A stretch of DNA of 5,891 nucleotides from a bacterium (lineage in GTDB: Bacteria > BMS3Abin14), in contig CP070682.1 in assembly GCA_020352595.1 (NCBI GenBank), forward strand, positions 474,473 to 480,363, given 5' to 3'. Positions 3,777 to 5,891 of this stretch are shown here, piece after piece. The position numbers were made by a program, and so were the translations under genes. Below the pieces are notes generated by a model, which made no database searches, was not told the DNA's origin, and saw only the letters and a list, made by a program, of their open reading frames with translations. The number at the start of each line of letters is the position of its first letter. The first letter of the stretch is position 1.

Positions 3777-5891
3777 TTACGCGGCGCCGCAGCACTTCTT
3801 GTACTTCCTGCCCGAGCCACAGGGGCAAGGCTCATTGCGACCCACTTTGGGGGTTTCCCGTTTCACCGTTGTCTGCTGACGGGCCGGCTCCCCCCCCTGG
3901 GAGGGGGATGCCGCCACGGCTCCCCTGCCCATGGAGAACCTCTGCTCCCGTCTTCTGGGGAGGTTCTCCTCATCAGCCAGCTGGACGAGGAAGAGCGTCC
4001 TGACAGTGTCCTCCCTTACGCGGGCCATCATGGCCTCGAACATGCCGAAACCCTCGATCTTGTATTCGGTGAGAGGATCCCTTTGGCCGTATCCCCTCAG
4101 CCCGATGCCCTCCCTGAGCTGGTCCATGCCGTAGAGATGGTCCTTCCACTGACTGTCGAGGATCTGGAGGAAGAGGATCTTCTCCAGCTTGCGCAGGGTT
4201 TCGGCCCCGAACTCCTCTTCCCGCGACCGGTAGATCTGCCTGGCCGTGGCCAGCAGACCCTCGTCGACGGCGTCCGCGTCCTCCGCCAGGAGACCGGCTT
4301 CGGGCGGGTTTCCGAAAACCACGTGGAAACGCTCGGCAAGACCTTCGAGATCCCACTCGTCCCGGTGGGCTTTGGGGTCGACGTAGGTCTGGACCATCTC
4401 ATGGACCGTTTCCTGGATCATCTCGTCCACCCACTCGGAAAGGTCCTCCGTGCTGAGGATCTCCCTCCTCTGGCCATAGACCGATTCCCGCTGCATGTTC
4501 ATGACGTCGTCATATTCGAGAAGGTGCTTGCGGATGTCGAAGTTGTGGGCCTCCACCCTCTTCTGGGCGTTCTCGATGGCCTTGGTGACCATCCTGTTCT
4601 CGATCTCCTGTCCTTCGGTCATCCCGAGACGCTCCATGAGGCCGGAGATCCGCTCGGAGCCGAAGATGCGCATGAGATCGTCCTCGAGGCTCAGGTAGAA
4701 GCGGGAACTGCCGGGGTCACCCTGGCGGCCGGACCGGCCCCTCAACTGGTTGTCTATGCGCCGGCTCTCGTGGCGCTCCGTACCCAGGATGTGCAGCCCG
4801 CCGGCCTCAAGAACGGTTTTCCTGTCCTCGTCGCAGAGGGGACGCATCTGGGCCAGCGTCTCCCTGTACTCGTCCGAATCGGCCTGCGCCACGCGGCTCC
4901 GGGCCATGAAGGCCGGATTTCCCCCCAGCACGATGTCCGTGCCCCTCCCCGCCATGTTGGTGGCGATGGTGACGGCACCCGACCGGCCGGCCTGCGCCAC
5001 GATCTCGGCTTCCCGTTCGTGGTGCTTGGCATTGAGCACATGGTGGGGGATCCCTTCCCGCTTGAGCATCCTGGAAAGGAGCTCGGAATTCTCGATGGAC
5101 GTCGTGCCCACCAGCACGGGCTGGCCGCGGTGGTGACAGTCGGCGATCTCCTCAACGACGGCGATGTACTTCTCCTTCTTGGTCCTGTATATGACGTCGG
5201 AGTGGTCGGCCCGTATCATGGGCATGTTGGTGGGGATCACCATGACGTCCAGGTTGTAGATCTTCTTGAACTCGGCCGCCTCCGTGTCCGCGGTCCCCGT
5301 CATGCCCGCCAGCTTCTCGTACATCCTGAAGTAGTTCTGGAAGGTGATGGAGGCCAGCGTCTGGTTCTCGCTCTCGATCCTCACCCCTTCCTTGGCCTCG
5401 AGGGCCTGGTGCAGGCCGTCGCTGTAACGCCTGCCGGGCATGAGTCGTCCTGTGAACTCGTCCACGATGATGACCTGGTTGTCCTTGACGACGTAATCCA
5501 CGTCCCTCCTGAACAGGGCGTGCGCCTTGAGGGCCTGCTGAACGTGATGGTTGATCTCGATATTGCCGGGGTCGTAGAGGTTCTCAACCCCGAGGAGCTT
5601 CTCCACCCGCTCGACGCCTTCCTCGGTGAGCACGGCGCTCCTGGCCTTCTCGTCAATGCTGAAGTGCAGATCCCTGCGCAGCCGCGGGATGATGACGTTG
5701 ATGCTGTAATACTTGTCGGTGGACTCCTCCGCCGGACCGGAGATGATCAGCGGCGTGCGGGCCTCGTCGATGAGGATGCTGTCCACCTCGTCGACGATGG
5801 CGAAGCTGTGCCCGCGCTGGACCATATGCTCCTTCTGCAGGGCCATGTTGTCACGCAGGTAGTCGAAGCCGAACTCGGAGTTGGTGCCGTA
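3777..5891 (-). CDS. secA: Protein translocase ATPase SecA (5' end beyond window)
   Basis: SecA is the ATP-driven motor that pushes unfolded preproteins through the SecYEG channel of the inner membrane. The last 704 codons are visible, starting [16 protein letters not shown] at the right edge; about 170-190 N-terminal residues including the Walker A motif are outside. Visible parts, numbered from the edge: DEVDS Walker B at 34, [12 protein letters not shown], the preprotein cross-linking domain with [29 protein letters not shown]2 with [23 protein letters not shown] at about 312 and [20 protein letters not shown] at about 382, the helical scaffold with LEYDDVMN and [29 protein letters not shown], a variable linker, and the zinc tail [13 protein letters not shown] (CXCX8CC, about 689-701), which contacts SecB or ribosomes in the family. 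It ends at TAA 3779-3777. No frameshift or missing motif is visible in this part. Confidence 0.98.
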   Translation of the reverse strand, partial: YGTNSEFGFDYLRDNMALQKEHMVQRGHSFAIVDEVDSILIDEARTPLIISGPAEESTDKYYSINVIIPRLRRDLHFSIDEKARSAVLTEEGVERVEKLLGVENLYDPGNIEINHHVQQALKAHALFRRDVDYVVKDNQVIIVDEFTGRLMPGRRYSDGLHQALEAKEGVRIESENQTLASITFQNYFRMYEKLAGMTGTADTEAAEFKKIYNLDVMVIPTNMPMIRADHSDVIYRTKKEKYIAVVEEIADCHHRGQPVLVGTTSIENSELLSRMLKREGIPHHVLNAKHHEREAEIVAQAGRSGAVTIATNMAGRGTDIVLGGNPAFMARSRVAQADSDEYRETLAQMRPLCDEDRKTVLEAGGLHILGTERHESRRIDNQLRGRSGRQGDPGSSRFYLSLEDDLMRIFGSERISGLMERLGMTEGQEIENRMVTKAIENAQKRVEAHNFDIRKHLLEYDDVMNMQRESVYGQRREILSTEDLSEWVDEMIQETVHEMVQTYVDPKAHRDEWDLEGLAERFHVVFGNPPEAGLLAEDADAVDEGLLATARQIYRSREEEFGAETLRKLEKILFLQILDSQWKDHLYGMDQLREGIGLRGYGQRDPLTEYKIEGFGMFEAMMARVREDTVRTLFLVQLADEENLPRRREQRFSMGRGAVAASPSQGGEPARQQTTVKRETPKVGRNEPCPCGSGRKYKKCCGAA

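Noticed and set aside
1..5891. Search for CRISPR repeats, tRNA genes, IS ends or toxin-antitoxin pairs
   Set aside because: No spaced direct repeat array, cloverleaf, transposase motif or small paired genes seen on either strand; genes and two short spacers account for the whole window.

Overview
The window is a GC-rich (about 60% by eye, not computed) piece of bacterial chromosome. All its genes lie on the minus strand, so transcription runs from high to low coordinates: secA (5' end off the right edge), a REC-GAF-histidine kinase, argJ, then rpsB (3' end off the left edge). A SecA with a CXCX8CC zinc tail, secA close to argJ, and a soluble REC-GAF-HisKA kinase would fit a Desulfobacterota/Desulfuromonadota-type ('deltaproteobacterial') genome. 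That is inference; nothing here fixes the taxon. I see no tRNA, rRNA, CRISPR array, IS element or phage gene.

Layout. 5891-3777 is SecA without its first part but with a complete C-terminus. 3776-3566 (211 bp) is an intergenic spacer holding nested inverted repeats and a plausible promoter for the kinase. 3565-1811 is the kinase. Its last codons overlap the start of argJ, so the two are probably co-transcribed and translationally coupled. 1830-643 is argJ (ornithine acetyltransferase), cut by one in-frame TAG at 1359-1357; both halves are otherwise well conserved. 642-405 (238 bp) holds two hairpins after argJ, a 10-bp direct repeat, a weak promoter and a structured leader in front of rpsB. 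404-1 is the first 134 codons of ribosomal protein S2.

The genes belong to separate housekeeping jobs: protein export (secA), arginine biosynthesis (argJ) and translation (rpsB), with one signalling protein inserted between secA and argJ. I found no new multi-gene system. The points most worth a second look are the amber codon in argJ, 25 codons upstream of the ArgJ self-cleavage threonine and directly followed by GTG; a small palindromic repeat apparently inserted in frame in the kinase's ATPase domain; and the repeat structures in both intergenic spacers.
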